From contig CAVJCT010000017.1 in NCBI GenBank assembly GCA_963648205.1, forward strand, positions 1 through 64,000: 64,000 nucleotides of DNA, written 5' to 3'. Shown one piece after another: positions 1 to 7,833 of the stretch. The notes beneath the pieces are model-generated. The model saw only the letters and a program-made list of their open reading frames with translations. It ran no database searches and was not told the origin of the DNA. Positions within the stretch are counted from its first letter, which is position 1. Every line of letters starts with the position of its first letter. The DNA comes from UBA1181 sp963648205. Lineage in GTDB: Bacteria > Bacteroidota > Bacteroidia > Bacteroidales > Paludibacteraceae. The position numbers and the translations under genes were made by a program.

Positions 1-101
1 CGGCAAAGAATGTCAGGTTTTATGGGGGAAATATTATGCCTGTTGAAAACTTTTCTGCTTGATAATCAGGTGGTTGACAAAAATATGTTGTAAAACATAT
101 C

Positions 102-109
102 GGGGGGGG
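102..109 (+). repeat. G8 homopolymer tract upstream of lipoprotein promoter
   Basis: Eight consecutive G residues lie about 20 bp upstream of the -7 box at 130-137, close to where a -33 element would be expected. A small hairpin (ATATGTT/AACATAT, 83-100) directly precedes it. Homopolymers at this position can slip and change promoter spacing; that is inference here. Confidence 0.6.
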
Positions 110-129
110 TAAAAAGTACACTTTTATAT

Positions 130-137
130 TACCTTTG
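130..137 (+). promoter_or_regulatory. -7 box of lipoprotein gene
   Basis: TACCTTTG matches the Bacteroidota -7 consensus TAnnTTTG. It predicts a start near 144 and a leader of about 80 nt before the ATG at 226. No convincing TTTG -33 element is seen. Confidence 0.5.
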
Positions 138-225
138 CTTGCAATTAATAGAATGCAACTAAAAGAAAGCAACTAAAGTTGAAACTTATTCGATTTTATA
201 TTAATAAAAATAAATAGTAAAAGGT

Positions 226-1149
226 ATGAAAAGTAAAAAAAGTATTTGGAGTCTGCTATTGCTGGTAGTAGCGATGTTGGCAGCGGTTCAGTTCTCTTGT
301 AAGAAGGACGAGGGGGATGATGAGGAGACGAGTACGAAGACATGGGATTGTGTTTTGAACATCACGAACAATCGCAGTGAGACTTTGTATTTGATGTATG
401 GAAGTCAGAAGGTAGCTGTTGTTGGAGGTGGCAAGAGTTTGAATGCCACAATTCAGGTGATCGGTTCGCCAGTAACGCTCTACTTGAAGAATGACAGTGG
501 CGACACATTCTGTAGCAAAACGTTGAAAACGGGAGATGTTTACAGTGTTGTGGTTCCTGCGGAAGAAAAAACTGACGACAAAAAGGAGACCGAAGAAACC
601 GATAAAAAGGAGACTGAGGAGACCGACAAAAAGGATTCAACTCAGGAAACACAAGTCGTTTGGTCATTTAATTACGACATTAACAATTACAGAGATGAAA
701 CAGTGTATTTGTATGTTGAAGTTAATGGAGAAGAGAAACAAATGACTGGTGGAATTGGTCAGGATATCAACATGACTGGTACAATCAACATTTCAAGTAG
801 TGATATCAAGTTTGTTACTGTGTATGTTAAGAATGAGAATGGAGATAAGTTTGAAGAACAAAACTTGAAGCAAGGTAATAACTATTCTGTAAGTATCTAT
901 TCTGATTGTTATTACGATAACAAGTTTAGTTTGAGAATAATCAATAAGAAAAGTGATCCATACATTATTTATGTAGAAGGAATTAAGATGATAGAATTAG
1001 AATCAGGTTACGAAATCACATACTCATTGCCCGCTACGCAGTTGAGTTTGAAAGCAGTTCAAGCGAGTGGATATGTTCTTTGGGCAACTGAAATAGAAGA
1101 AAGTTGTAATGTTTCATCGTGTGAAACGTATACTTGGACGTTAGACTAA
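226..1149 (+). CDS. hypothetical surface lipoprotein with KE-rich linker
   Basis: A 307-residue protein starts with a basic n-region and hydrophobic core ending in a lipobox-like FSC, so Cys25 should be lipidated. After an acidic stretch (DEGDDEE), which fits export to the cell surface in Bacteroidota, comes a beta-rich domain at about 40-110. Then follows a low-complexity linker of DKKETEET repeats, encoded by 24-bp tandem units starting near 577, and two more beta-rich segments that resemble the first (NITN..ETLYL, NYRDETVYLYV). The layout suggests a multi-domain stalked lipoprotein. I do not recognise a named family. The next gene begins 13 bp downstream, so the two are probably co-transcribed. 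Confidence 0.75.
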   Translation: MKSKKSIWSLLLLVVAMLAAVQFSCKKDEGDDEETSTKTWDCVLNITNNRSETLYLMYGSQKVAVVGGGKSLNATIQVIGSPVTLYLKNDSGDTFCSKTLKTGDVYSVVVPAEEKTDDKKETEETDKKETEETDKKDSTQETQVVWSFNYDINNYRDETVYLYVEVNGEEKQMTGGIGQDINMTGTINISSSDIKFVTVYVKNENGDKFEEQNLKQGNNYSVSIYSDCYYDNKFSLRIINKKSDPYIIYVEGIKMIELESGYEITYSLPATQLSLKAVQASGYVLWATEIEESCNVSSCETYTWTLD

Positions 1150-1162
1150 AATATAATAGATT

Positions 1163-1810
1163 ATGCTAAAGAAAATAATCACATCAATACTTCTGTTGGC
1201 GACAATGGTGTCGTCGGCAGTAGCAGCACAGACGGCGACGGTAGAGAAATCGAAGTTGCAATTGTCTGAGAATGATTTTCCGAAGGGAAGACAGTATGAT
1301 GATTGGGAGGATTGGTTGGATTACATGAACTTGTATCAGCCACTCAACATCACGAAGTTCGGAACTGTCTACATTATGAAGGTAGACGATTCGCAGGTGG
1401 TTTATCCCGACAAGAGTGATAACCAGTATTTGCCGTTGTATAGAGGAATCTCCTCTTTCAACCAGTATTTGGAGAAAGAGTTGAATGAGAAATTCCCTCA
1501 TATCAAGGTGGTGCAAGTTGAGTCGTTCGACGAACTTCAGATGAAAGACAACTCGTTATTGCTTGTGCCAAAATTCGACAAAGTAGACATGGGTAGCCGA
1601 GCTGCTCGTGTGTGGATTGGATTTGGAGCAGGAGCGCAGAAAATGCGTGTTTCAGGATATGTTGTAGACAATGAAGGTCGCTTCTACTACAATTTCTGGC
1701 ATCAACGTGTTTCTACAAGAAGCAAGAAATATGATAAGATGGTGGAAAATTCAATGGAGGAACTTTCAGAGGATTTCATCTTGATTTTTGAGAAGTTGAT
1801 TCGCTATTAA
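1163..1810 (+). CDS. hypothetical exported protein
   Basis: A 215-residue protein with a clear Sec signal peptide (Lys-rich n-region, hydrophobic core, AVAAQ cleavage region near residue 22). The mature part is mixed alpha/beta, with a Trp/Asp-rich start and a central segment KVVQVESFDELQMKDNSLLLVPKF. That segment resembles small periplasmic proteins that compute a per-subunit value (DUF4410-like), but this is only a resemblance. It follows the lipoprotein gene by 13 bp and is followed by a terminator, so the two form a short operon. The function is unknown. Confidence 0.7.
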   Translation: MLKKIITSILLLATMVSSAVAAQTATVEKSKLQLSENDFPKGRQYDDWEDWLDYMNLYQPLNITKFGTVYIMKVDDSQVVYPDKSDNQYLPLYRGISSFNQYLEKELNEKFPHIKVVQVESFDELQMKDNSLLLVPKFDKVDMGSRAARVWIGFGAGAQKMRVSGYVVDNEGRFYYNFWHQRVSTRSKKYDKMVENSMEELSEDFILIFEKLIRY

Positions 1811-1834
1811 TTTGAAACAAACCCATAATTTCAG

Positions 1835-1868
1835 AGGGGCAGATCACATTGTGGTTTGCCCCTTTTTA
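1835..1868. terminator. rho-independent terminator
   Basis: AGGGGCA (1835-1841) pairs with TGCCCCT (1857-1863), with an inner CAC/GTG, and is followed by TTTT. It ends the two-gene operon and lies between convergent genes. Confidence 0.8.
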
Positions 1869-1886
1869 TCCTTTTGAAAAACAATA

Positions 1887-3197
1887 CTACTCGCTTGGTA
1901 TAAACTTCTGAATGTACTCTTTGGTGGCGTAAAGGGGAATGTTGGTTATCTGCTCTTGGGTGCGATAGTCGTTCATGGAGAAGCGCAATCCTTGGAGGTC
2001 GGGGTGCTCGGCGAGGAAGGTTTTCAACGATTTGCCTTGAAGATTCTCTTCTGCTTTGACCTCGATCGGGAAGATATGCGTGTCGGCTTGCACGATGAAG
2101 TCAATCTCTTGTTGGCTGTTGTCTTTGGTGAAGTAGGCAAGGCCCAGGTTGGGAATGCTGACTAATTGGGTGCAGACGAAATTCTCGGTGAATGCGCCTT
2201 TGCCCACCTCTTCTTTTTGTGGGGTGAGAAGCATAATAGCTGGTGTGTTGTTCATCGCCCCAAGCAATCCACAGTCGAGCGTATAGAGTTTGAAAGAGGA
2301 GATGTCTTCGTATATCTTCAAGGGTATGGCGACGGCAGAAACTCGGTTTATCTTGTGTACCAATCCTGCGTCAATAAGCCATTGTATGGCGAGTTCGTAT
2401 TCTCTGGCTCTTGCTCCTTGCTTGATAACGCCATAGATGAATTTGCGATTCTCTTTGGCTAACTGCGATGGGATGGAGTGCCAAACCTGGTTGATGCGCA
2501 CGACCTGCTCGGTTGGGGCATGTTTGGAAATGTCTTTATCGTAGGCATCCAATATTTCGTTTTGTACTTCTCTGACTGCAACGGTGCTGTTGGTTGCAAG
2601 ATATACTTTCACAGCCTCGGGCATTCCGCCAACGAAATAATATTCGCGTAGCGTGTCAATGAGGGTCGTTTTAAGGGCTTTGAGCAAATCCCAATCGCCA
2701 GACTGTAGCAAGTCTGCTAATTGTTTTTTCCCTTTGGCTAATAGAAATTCGCTGAAGGTCATTGGGTATAAGTGCAGCGTGTTCACTTTACCGACAGGGA
2801 ATGATTCTCCTTGGTGCAGTGTGAGTCCTAAGAGTGAACCTGCCACGGCAACGTGGTATTCAGGGGCATCCTCACAGAAGTATTTGAGCGATGCAAGTCC
2901 ATGTCGCAGTTCTTGTATCTCGTCGAAGATAATGAGCGTTTTCCCTGCCTTGATGTCTTGTTCCGTGATGGCACCGATCATGAGAATGATGCGTTTCATA
3001 TCATAGCCTTGAGCGAAGAGGTCTCGTGCCTGTTCGTTGTTGTCGCAGTTGATGTAGGCTACGTTTTCGAAATATTTTTTCCCGAATTCTTTCAGAATAT
3101 ATGTTTTGCCTACCTGTCTTGCTCCGAGAAGAATGAGTGGTTTTCGGTTATTTCTATCTTTCCAAGCAAGGAGATTCTGCATTATACTTCTTTCCAT
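1887..3197 (-). CDS. AAA+ ATPase with DUF4143 / PD-(D/E)XK-like C-terminus
   Basis: A 436-residue protein of the AAA_14 plus DUF4143 type. Walker A GARQVGKT is at residues 25-32 and Walker B LIIFDE at 88-93, followed by the sensor-like VAVAGS. The middle has the family motif FVGGMPEAV (188-196). Near the C-terminus, EIDFIV (Asp366) with IEVK (Glu379, Lys381) gives the spaced D...ExK pattern of restriction-endonuclease-like folds. Such solitary ATPases are very common in Bacteroidota and their role is unsettled. The gene stands alone, divergent from a Fic gene. Three direct repeats of 33-bp period lie 54-142 bp upstream of its start. A second member of the family sits at 60529-61899. Confidence 0.9.
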   Translation of the reverse strand: MERSIMQNLLAWKDRNNRKPLILLGARQVGKTYILKEFGKKYFENVAYINCDNNEQARDLFAQGYDMKRIILMIGAITEQDIKAGKTLIIFDEIQELRHGLASLKYFCEDAPEYHVAVAGSLLGLTLHQGESFPVGKVNTLHLYPMTFSEFLLAKGKKQLADLLQSGDWDLLKALKTTLIDTLREYYFVGGMPEAVKVYLATNSTVAVREVQNEILDAYDKDISKHAPTEQVVRINQVWHSIPSQLAKENRKFIYGVIKQGARAREYELAIQWLIDAGLVHKINRVSAVAIPLKIYEDISSFKLYTLDCGLLGAMNNTPAIMLLTPQKEEVGKGAFTENFVCTQLVSIPNLGLAYFTKDNSQQEIDFIVQADTHIFPIEVKAEENLQGKSLKTFLAEHPDLQGLRFSMNDYRTQEQITNIPLYATKEYIQKFIPSE

Positions 3198-3213
3198 AAT
3201 TGAAAAATTTTTG

Positions 3214-3246
3214 TAAAAATACTAAAAATCAACGAATTACAAAACA
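3214..3246 (-). promoter_or_regulatory. possible promoter of DUF4143 ATPase gene
   Basis: On the minus strand a TTTTG-like -33 element is followed after about 18 nt by TATTTTTA, a loose match to TAnnTTTG. This would place the start near 3208, about 11 nt before the ATG. The triple repeats lie upstream of it. Confidence 0.35.
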
Positions 3247-3250
3247 GCAT

Positions 3251-3339
3251 TACATTTTTCTGAACGACTTTTTGCGCTATCGCTACACTTTTCTGAAGGA
3301 CTTTTCTTCGTTACATTACACTTTTCTGGACGACTTTTT
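3251..3339. repeat. three direct repeats, 33-bp period
   Basis: Units of about 22-23 bp start at 3251, 3284 and 3317, exactly 33 bp apart. They share a core close to CTTTTCTGAACGACTTTT with one to three substitutions. The 10-11 bp between units (3274-3283 and 3306-3316) are not conserved. The array lies in the 241-bp divergent region between the ATPase and the Fic gene. Confidence 0.95.
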
Positions 3340-3361
3340 GAAAATTCGGTGATTAGGAGGC

Positions 3362-3389
3362 TTATTCGCCGAAAATTTTCGGCGAATAA
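3362..3389. promoter_or_regulatory. perfect 28-bp palindrome (candidate operator)
   Basis: TTATTCGCCGAAAA (3362-3375) is followed immediately by its exact reverse complement (3376-3389). A further half-site ATCGCCGAAAT lies at 3399-3409. The palindrome covers the expected -33 region of the Fic promoter, as expected for an operator. Confidence 0.85.
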
Positions 3390-3413
3390 TGAGGGGAATC
3401 GCCGAAATGGGGT

Positions 3414-3421
3414 TATCTTTG
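3414..3421 (+). promoter_or_regulatory. -7 box of fic gene
   Basis: TATCTTTG matches TAnnTTTG exactly, giving a predicted start near 3428 and a leader of about 11 nt before the ATG at 3439. This argues against using the upstream in-frame start at 3349, which would precede the promoter. Confidence 0.6.
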
Positions 3422-3438
3422 GGAACAAAGTTGGGACT

Positions 3439-4542
3439 ATGTACATTCACGAACATAAAGATTGGTGGCAGTTTCGTTTTGACGCAGAACTTGTGATGAA
3501 CAGGTTGGGAGCGGTGCGTGCTAAGCAGGGGCGACTCGTCGGGCAGATGGAGGCTTTAGGGTTTAGTGTGCAGGACGAGTCTACGCTCAACAATATGAGT
3601 TTGGAACTGGTGCGGTCGTCGGAGATTGAGGGTGAGGTGCTGAATTTGAACGAGGTGCGATCGTCTATTGCTCATCGGTTGGGGATCCAAACGGGTGGAC
3701 TGATACCTTCGTCGCGCTATGTGGATGGTATCGTTGAGATGCAGTTGGATGCCACGGTGCGGTATGACGCGCCTATGTCGGACGAGCGACTGTTTGGGTG
3801 GCATAATGTCTTGTTTCCGATGGGCATGAGTGGGTTGTACAGGATTGAAGTGGGCAAATATCGGACGGGAGAGATGCAAGTGGTGTCGGGAGCGATGGGG
3901 CATGAAAAGGTGCATTATCAGGCACCCTCGCCAGAGAAAGTCCCGGCGGAGATGCAACGCTTGATTCAGTGGATGAACGAGGAGGATGACACCGATGGAG
4001 TGCTGAAAGCTGCCATTGCGCATTTGTGGTTCGTCTCCATACATCCTTTTGATGATGGGAATGGACGAATTGCGAGGGCGTTGACGGATATGTTGTTGGC
4101 ACGTTCGGAGCATAGTACCAAACGCTTCTACAGTCTTTCGGCGGAGATAAAAACGCAGAAGAAGGAGTATTACGAGGTGTTGGAAGCCACGCAACATGGA
4201 GATGGCGACATCACGCAGTGGTTGCTGTGGTTTTTGCAATGTCTTGGCAAAGCGATAGAGGGTGCTTTTTCTACATTAGAGAAGGTAATGCAAAAGAATG
4301 AGTTTTGGAATTTGCACAAAGAGACCCCCATCAACGAGCGGCAGCGCAAAATCCTCGATCTGTTGTTTGGCGATTTCTTCGGAATGCTGACCACTAGCAA
4401 GTGGGCGAAAATAGCCAAATGCTCGCAAGACACAGCCCTGAACGACATCAACGATCTAGTTCGGAAAGGGATTTTGAAGAAGAACGAAGGCGGGGGAAGG
4501 AGCAGTAGTTATGGGGTGGTATCAGACAAAGAAGGCATATAG
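3439..4542 (+). CDS. Fic family protein (predicted AMPylase), class II
   Basis: A 367-residue protein. An N-terminal domain typical of DUF4172-type Fic proteins starts at WWQFRFD. The inhibitory helix motif SxxxEG is seen as S60-SEI-E64-G65, which in class II Fic proteins blocks ATP in cis. The Fic core motif HPFDDGNGR is intact at 202-210, so AMP (or another NMP) transfer to a target hydroxyl is expected. The C-terminus (KILDLLFGDFFGMLTTSKWAKIAKCSQDTALNDINDLVRKGIL) reads as a winged helix, suggesting DNA binding or autoregulation. I start at 3439 because the Fic N-terminus aligns there and a -7 box lies just upstream. The gene is convergent with hsdR. Confidence 0.9.
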   Translation: MYIHEHKDWWQFRFDAELVMNRLGAVRAKQGRLVGQMEALGFSVQDESTLNNMSLELVRSSEIEGEVLNLNEVRSSIAHRLGIQTGGLIPSSRYVDGIVEMQLDATVRYDAPMSDERLFGWHNVLFPMGMSGLYRIEVGKYRTGEMQVVSGAMGHEKVHYQAPSPEKVPAEMQRLIQWMNEEDDTDGVLKAAIAHLWFVSIHPFDDGNGRIARALTDMLLARSEHSTKRFYSLSAEIKTQKKEYYEVLEATQHGDGDITQWLLWFLQCLGKAIEGAFSTLEKVMQKNEFWNLHKETPINERQRKILDLLFGDFFGMLTTSKWAKIAKCSQDTALNDINDLVRKGILKKNEGGGRSSSYGVVSDKEGI

Positions 4543-4563
4543 AATATGCTGACAATCAATGTC

Positions 4564-7500
4564 CTATGCCGCAGAACCTGTGTATTTGTTGAATATGTAT
4601 TCGTATATTTTTTGTTTGTATGTGGTTATGCTTTCGTTAGGGTAACACTCTGGAAGTTCGTCCCACAAGGTGTTTTCTATTAGTTTGCCAACATTTTCCC
4701 TTGTTTCGTCTTTCTCCGTCCAATGGTCGAGTTCGGCGATACGTCCTTTGATTTTTGCCAATAGGTTGACAGCAATTTCTTTGATGGCTTTGATGTCCTT
4801 TTTGCTTAGATTTTTAGAGAAAAGCATATCAAAAATTGCCAATTCTTCTTCGTTGCTGAATCCCTCTTTGACGAAACGTTTGCTTTCCTCATCCAATTCT
4901 TTGGCTAAGTTCATCAAGTCTTCGAAAGTCTGCTCTATGACGGCTCGGTCTTGCTCGTTGTTATATTCCTTTGCAATCTCCAAGTATTTCTCATAGAAAT
5001 TGACTCGTTCAGGATTGTCTTTGAGCATTTTCTTCAGTTTCTCTTCAATCATCTCACATAAGTCGTTCATTACCAAGTGTTTGGTAGCACTTTTCTCAAA
5101 TTCGCTGCGCAGAAGGCTGAAGTCTATCTTGCTGATATCGAATTGTTTTTTTGCATCGGGATCGTTAGGGGTGATGACGACATACTCATTCACAATCTTG
5201 TTGATTGCTACCATCAAGTCTGTTATGTCAGCCTCTTTTCTCACTTTTTGAAGTTCGTTGTAAATGGCGAGAATTGCATTTTTGGCATCTAAGATGTTTT
5301 GCTCCACCTCTTTGCCATTGACGTATTTGAAGAGTTTGATGAGTTCGTAGGCAAGCGTTTGGTATTTTTTGCGTGTTTCGAGTGACGTAGAGACTGCTTC
5401 TGCTCCTTCTTTTACTAATTTGTAGTAAAGGGGCATTTGTGAATTGATCAGTTTTTGCAAGTCAAAACCGTTCTTTTTCAAGAACTTACGAGTCTCTTCA
5501 ATGATTTTTTTTATCTTTTCAATCAGTTTTTCTTTGTCTATTACCGGACCTTTGTTATTACCGCTATTTCCTTTACCGCTTTTTGCTGTGTTTTCGTCTA
5601 CCGTAAATTCGGCGAGTGCTTCGCGGAGTTCTTTCAGAATGCCGATATAGTCGATGATGAGTCCGTTGCTTTTACCTTCTGCCACACGGTTGGCACGGGC
5701 AATCGTCTGCATCAAAGTGTGTGCGCGGAGTGGCTTGTCCAAGTAGAGAAGCGACAACGTTTTCACATCGAAGCCAGTCAGCCACATGGCACATACGAAG
5801 ACCACGCGGAATGGGTTGTCTTTATCCTTGAATTCATTCTCCAATGACCGGTTTACCATTTTTTCTCGGTGAGGATGAATGTCGAGCCCCCACTTCTTGA
5901 AGGTCTGAATTTCATTTTGGTCTTGGCTGATCACAACACACATCTCCGTTTCTTCCATCCATTGGATTTTCTTCTCCAATTCCTGAGTTTCCTGGTCAGT
6001 GGCTTTTTTCAGCAGTTTTTTCGTCTCTACGATCTTCTCTTGCCAGTGGGTTTGTACGTAGTTGTACATTCTGACGCATGTTATCTTGTTCATACAGACG
6101 AACATAGCCTTTCCGCTCGTCCAAAGGTCTGTGTAGTGGTCTACAAAGTCTTTGGCGATGGAGTCCAACCGTTTTTCGGTGGTGAGAAGGTGTATTTGTT
6201 TTGCGAACTCGCGTTCCACCTTTTCTTGTTGGGCGGGGTCGAGGTCGGCGTTCTCGATCTCCTCTGCCATACGTTTGTTCAGGTCGTTGTCTAATTTGTC
6301 TAACGTAACGATGTCCAATTTCTCGCCTCTGTTCTCATAGTAGAGAGGCACTGTGGCGTGGTCGTCGATGGCTCGTTTGAAATCGTAGATGGAGATGTAG
6401 TCGCCAAAGGTGCGTCGTGTGATTTCGTCGTATTTCGATAGCGGTGTGCCGGTGAACCCGATTCGGCTACAGGTGGGCAACAGACGCATCATGTTTTCGG
6501 CGAGTTGACCATATTGTGTGCGGTGAGCCTCGTCGGACATTACGATGATGTCGTGCTTTGCGTTGATGGGTTTGGCATTCGGTTTGTTGAATTTCTGTAT
6601 CAGTGTGAAGATGAAACTTGGGTTCTGGTTGAGTTTGCGCACAAGGTCGTCGCCATCTTGCGCTATGTAGTCTGCTGCCGTGTTACTACCCAGCAAACCG
6701 CAGTTTTCGAATGTGCTGCAGATTTGGTTGTTCAGTTCGTCGCGGTCTGTCAGAACGACGATGGTGGGCGAGCCTTCGAATTTGCGTCTTATCTTCTGGG
6801 CGAAGAAAGCCATAGAGTAACTTTTACCAGAGCCTTGCGTGTGCCAAAAGACACCGATTTTTCCCTTGTCGGAGTTGGCTACATTGCGTAGTTTGTCTGT
6901 CCGATAAGCCTCAACCGCTTTGTTGACACCCAAGTATTGGTGGTTTCGGGCGAGAATCTTCACTGTTTTGCCACCCGAGTGGTCGAAGAGGATGAAGTTT
7001 TGGAGCAAGTCGAGGAAGTTTGTTTTAGGGCAGATGCCTTTGAGCATTGTCTCGAGGTCTATGCAACCTTCGTCGTCTTCGGCAAGGCGTTTCCACTCGT
7101 GGAAGAACTCCCACTTACTGCCGATTGTTCCTATTTTAGCCTCGTTGCCGTTGGAGAGCATCACGAATGTGTTGTAGCGGAAGAGTTGGGTGATGGTGTC
7201 GAGATAGTCGGTGTAGTTGCCATCGAAGGCGTTGCGCACGTCTATGTCATGTCGTTTCAGTTCGATGAAGAGCAATGGGATGCCGTTGACGAAACCGACG
7301 AGGTCTGTGCGTCTCTGATAGATGCTTTGGTTCTCGCTGCTGATTTTGAGTTCACGGACGGCAAGGAAATCGTTGTTGTTGGGGTTGGAGAAATCTATGA
7401 GGATGGCTTTACGGGAAGATCTGTTGCCGTTAGCGTCTTTTGTTGGCACATCCACACCGTTGCAGATGAGGTCGTATTTCTCCTCGTTGGTGGTCATAAG

Positions 7501-7758
7501 GGTTGCGGTGGCACTATGCGACGCGAGGGTGGCGAGAGCCACGCGCACCTGCTCGTCGGTGATCCAAGGGTTGAGTTTTTTGAGGGCGTTGCGGAGGGCT
7601 GGACGGAGCAATACCTCTTGCGTGGAGGTACGGCCCAGTGTGCCGTCTTCGCCGAATGTTTCGGAGTCGAAGGCGAGGAGAGACCTCCAGCCCATCTCTT
7701 GGAGTTTTTGAGCGGTCCATTCTTGCAAGCTGTCTTCGGAATATTTTTTAGTACTCAT
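4564..7758 (-). CDS. hsdR: type I restriction enzyme, R subunit
   Basis: A 1064-residue motor and nuclease subunit of the HsdMSR complex, which translocates DNA and cuts unmodified DNA far from its target. The PD-(D/E)XK nuclease is visible as D152 with IELKR (E166, K168). The SF2 helicase follows: Walker A HTQGSGKS (306-313), DEAH (409-412), motif III GFTGTP, and the late motifs WLTGFDVKTL and QTIARANRV. The long helical C-terminus is expected for subunit contacts. It is last in the hsdM-hsdS-hsdR operon, 75 bp after hsdS. All key motifs are intact, so the system is probably active. Confidence 0.96.
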   Translation of the reverse strand: MSTKKYSEDSLQEWTAQKLQEMGWRSLLAFDSETFGEDGTLGRTSTQEVLLRPALRNALKKLNPWITDEQVRVALATLASHSATATLMTTNEEKYDLICNGVDVPTKDANGNRSSRKAILIDFSNPNNNDFLAVRELKISSENQSIYQRRTDLVGFVNGIPLLFIELKRHDIDVRNAFDGNYTDYLDTITQLFRYNTFVMLSNGNEAKIGTIGSKWEFFHEWKRLAEDDEGCIDLETMLKGICPKTNFLDLLQNFILFDHSGGKTVKILARNHQYLGVNKAVEAYRTDKLRNVANSDKGKIGVFWHTQGSGKSYSMAFFAQKIRRKFEGSPTIVVLTDRDELNNQICSTFENCGLLGSNTAADYIAQDGDDLVRKLNQNPSFIFTLIQKFNKPNAKPINAKHDIIVMSDEAHRTQYGQLAENMMRLLPTCSRIGFTGTPLSKYDEITRRTFGDYISIYDFKRAIDDHATVPLYYENRGEKLDIVTLDKLDNDLNKRMAEEIENADLDPAQQEKVEREFAKQIHLLTTEKRLDSIAKDFVDHYTDLWTSGKAMFVCMNKITCVRMYNYVQTHWQEKIVETKKLLKKATDQETQELEKKIQWMEETEMCVVISQDQNEIQTFKKWGLDIHPHREKMVNRSLENEFKDKDNPFRVVFVCAMWLTGFDVKTLSLLYLDKPLRAHTLMQTIARANRVAEGKSNGLIIDYIGILKELREALAEFTVDENTAKSGKGNSGNNKGPVIDKEKLIEKIKKIIEETRKFLKKNGFDLQKLINSQMPLYYKLVKEGAEAVSTSLETRKKYQTLAYELIKLFKYVNGKEVEQNILDAKNAILAIYNELQKVRKEADITDLMVAINKIVNEYVVITPNDPDAKKQFDISKIDFSLLRSEFEKSATKHLVMNDLCEMIEEKLKKMLKDNPERVNFYEKYLEIAKEYNNEQDRAVIEQTFEDLMNLAKELDEESKRFVKEGFSNEEELAIFDMLFSKNLSKKDIKAIKEIAVNLLAKIKGRIAELDHWTEKDETRENVGKLIENTLWDELPECYPNESITTYKQKIYEYIFNKYTGSAA

Positions 7759-7833
7759 AATCGTTTTGTCTATTTTGGGTCGGTAATATGTTGTTTTGCT
7801 TTTACGTTTTGTCTTAAACTGGGGGGTGATTTT

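Noticed and set aside
3251..3339. CRISPR array
   Set aside because: Only three units, imperfect repeats and 10-11 bp between them, with no cas genes in the window.
3349..3438. Upstream start of the Fic protein
   Set aside because: It would translate the palindrome and the -7 box at 3414-3421; family alignment begins near the ATG at 3439.
3237..3446. Minus-strand frame of 69 codons with repeated KSRSEKCN-like peptides
   Set aside because: It is the translation of the 33-bp direct repeats (33 is a multiple of 3) and of the palindrome. There is no start context, and promoters for both flanking genes lie inside it.
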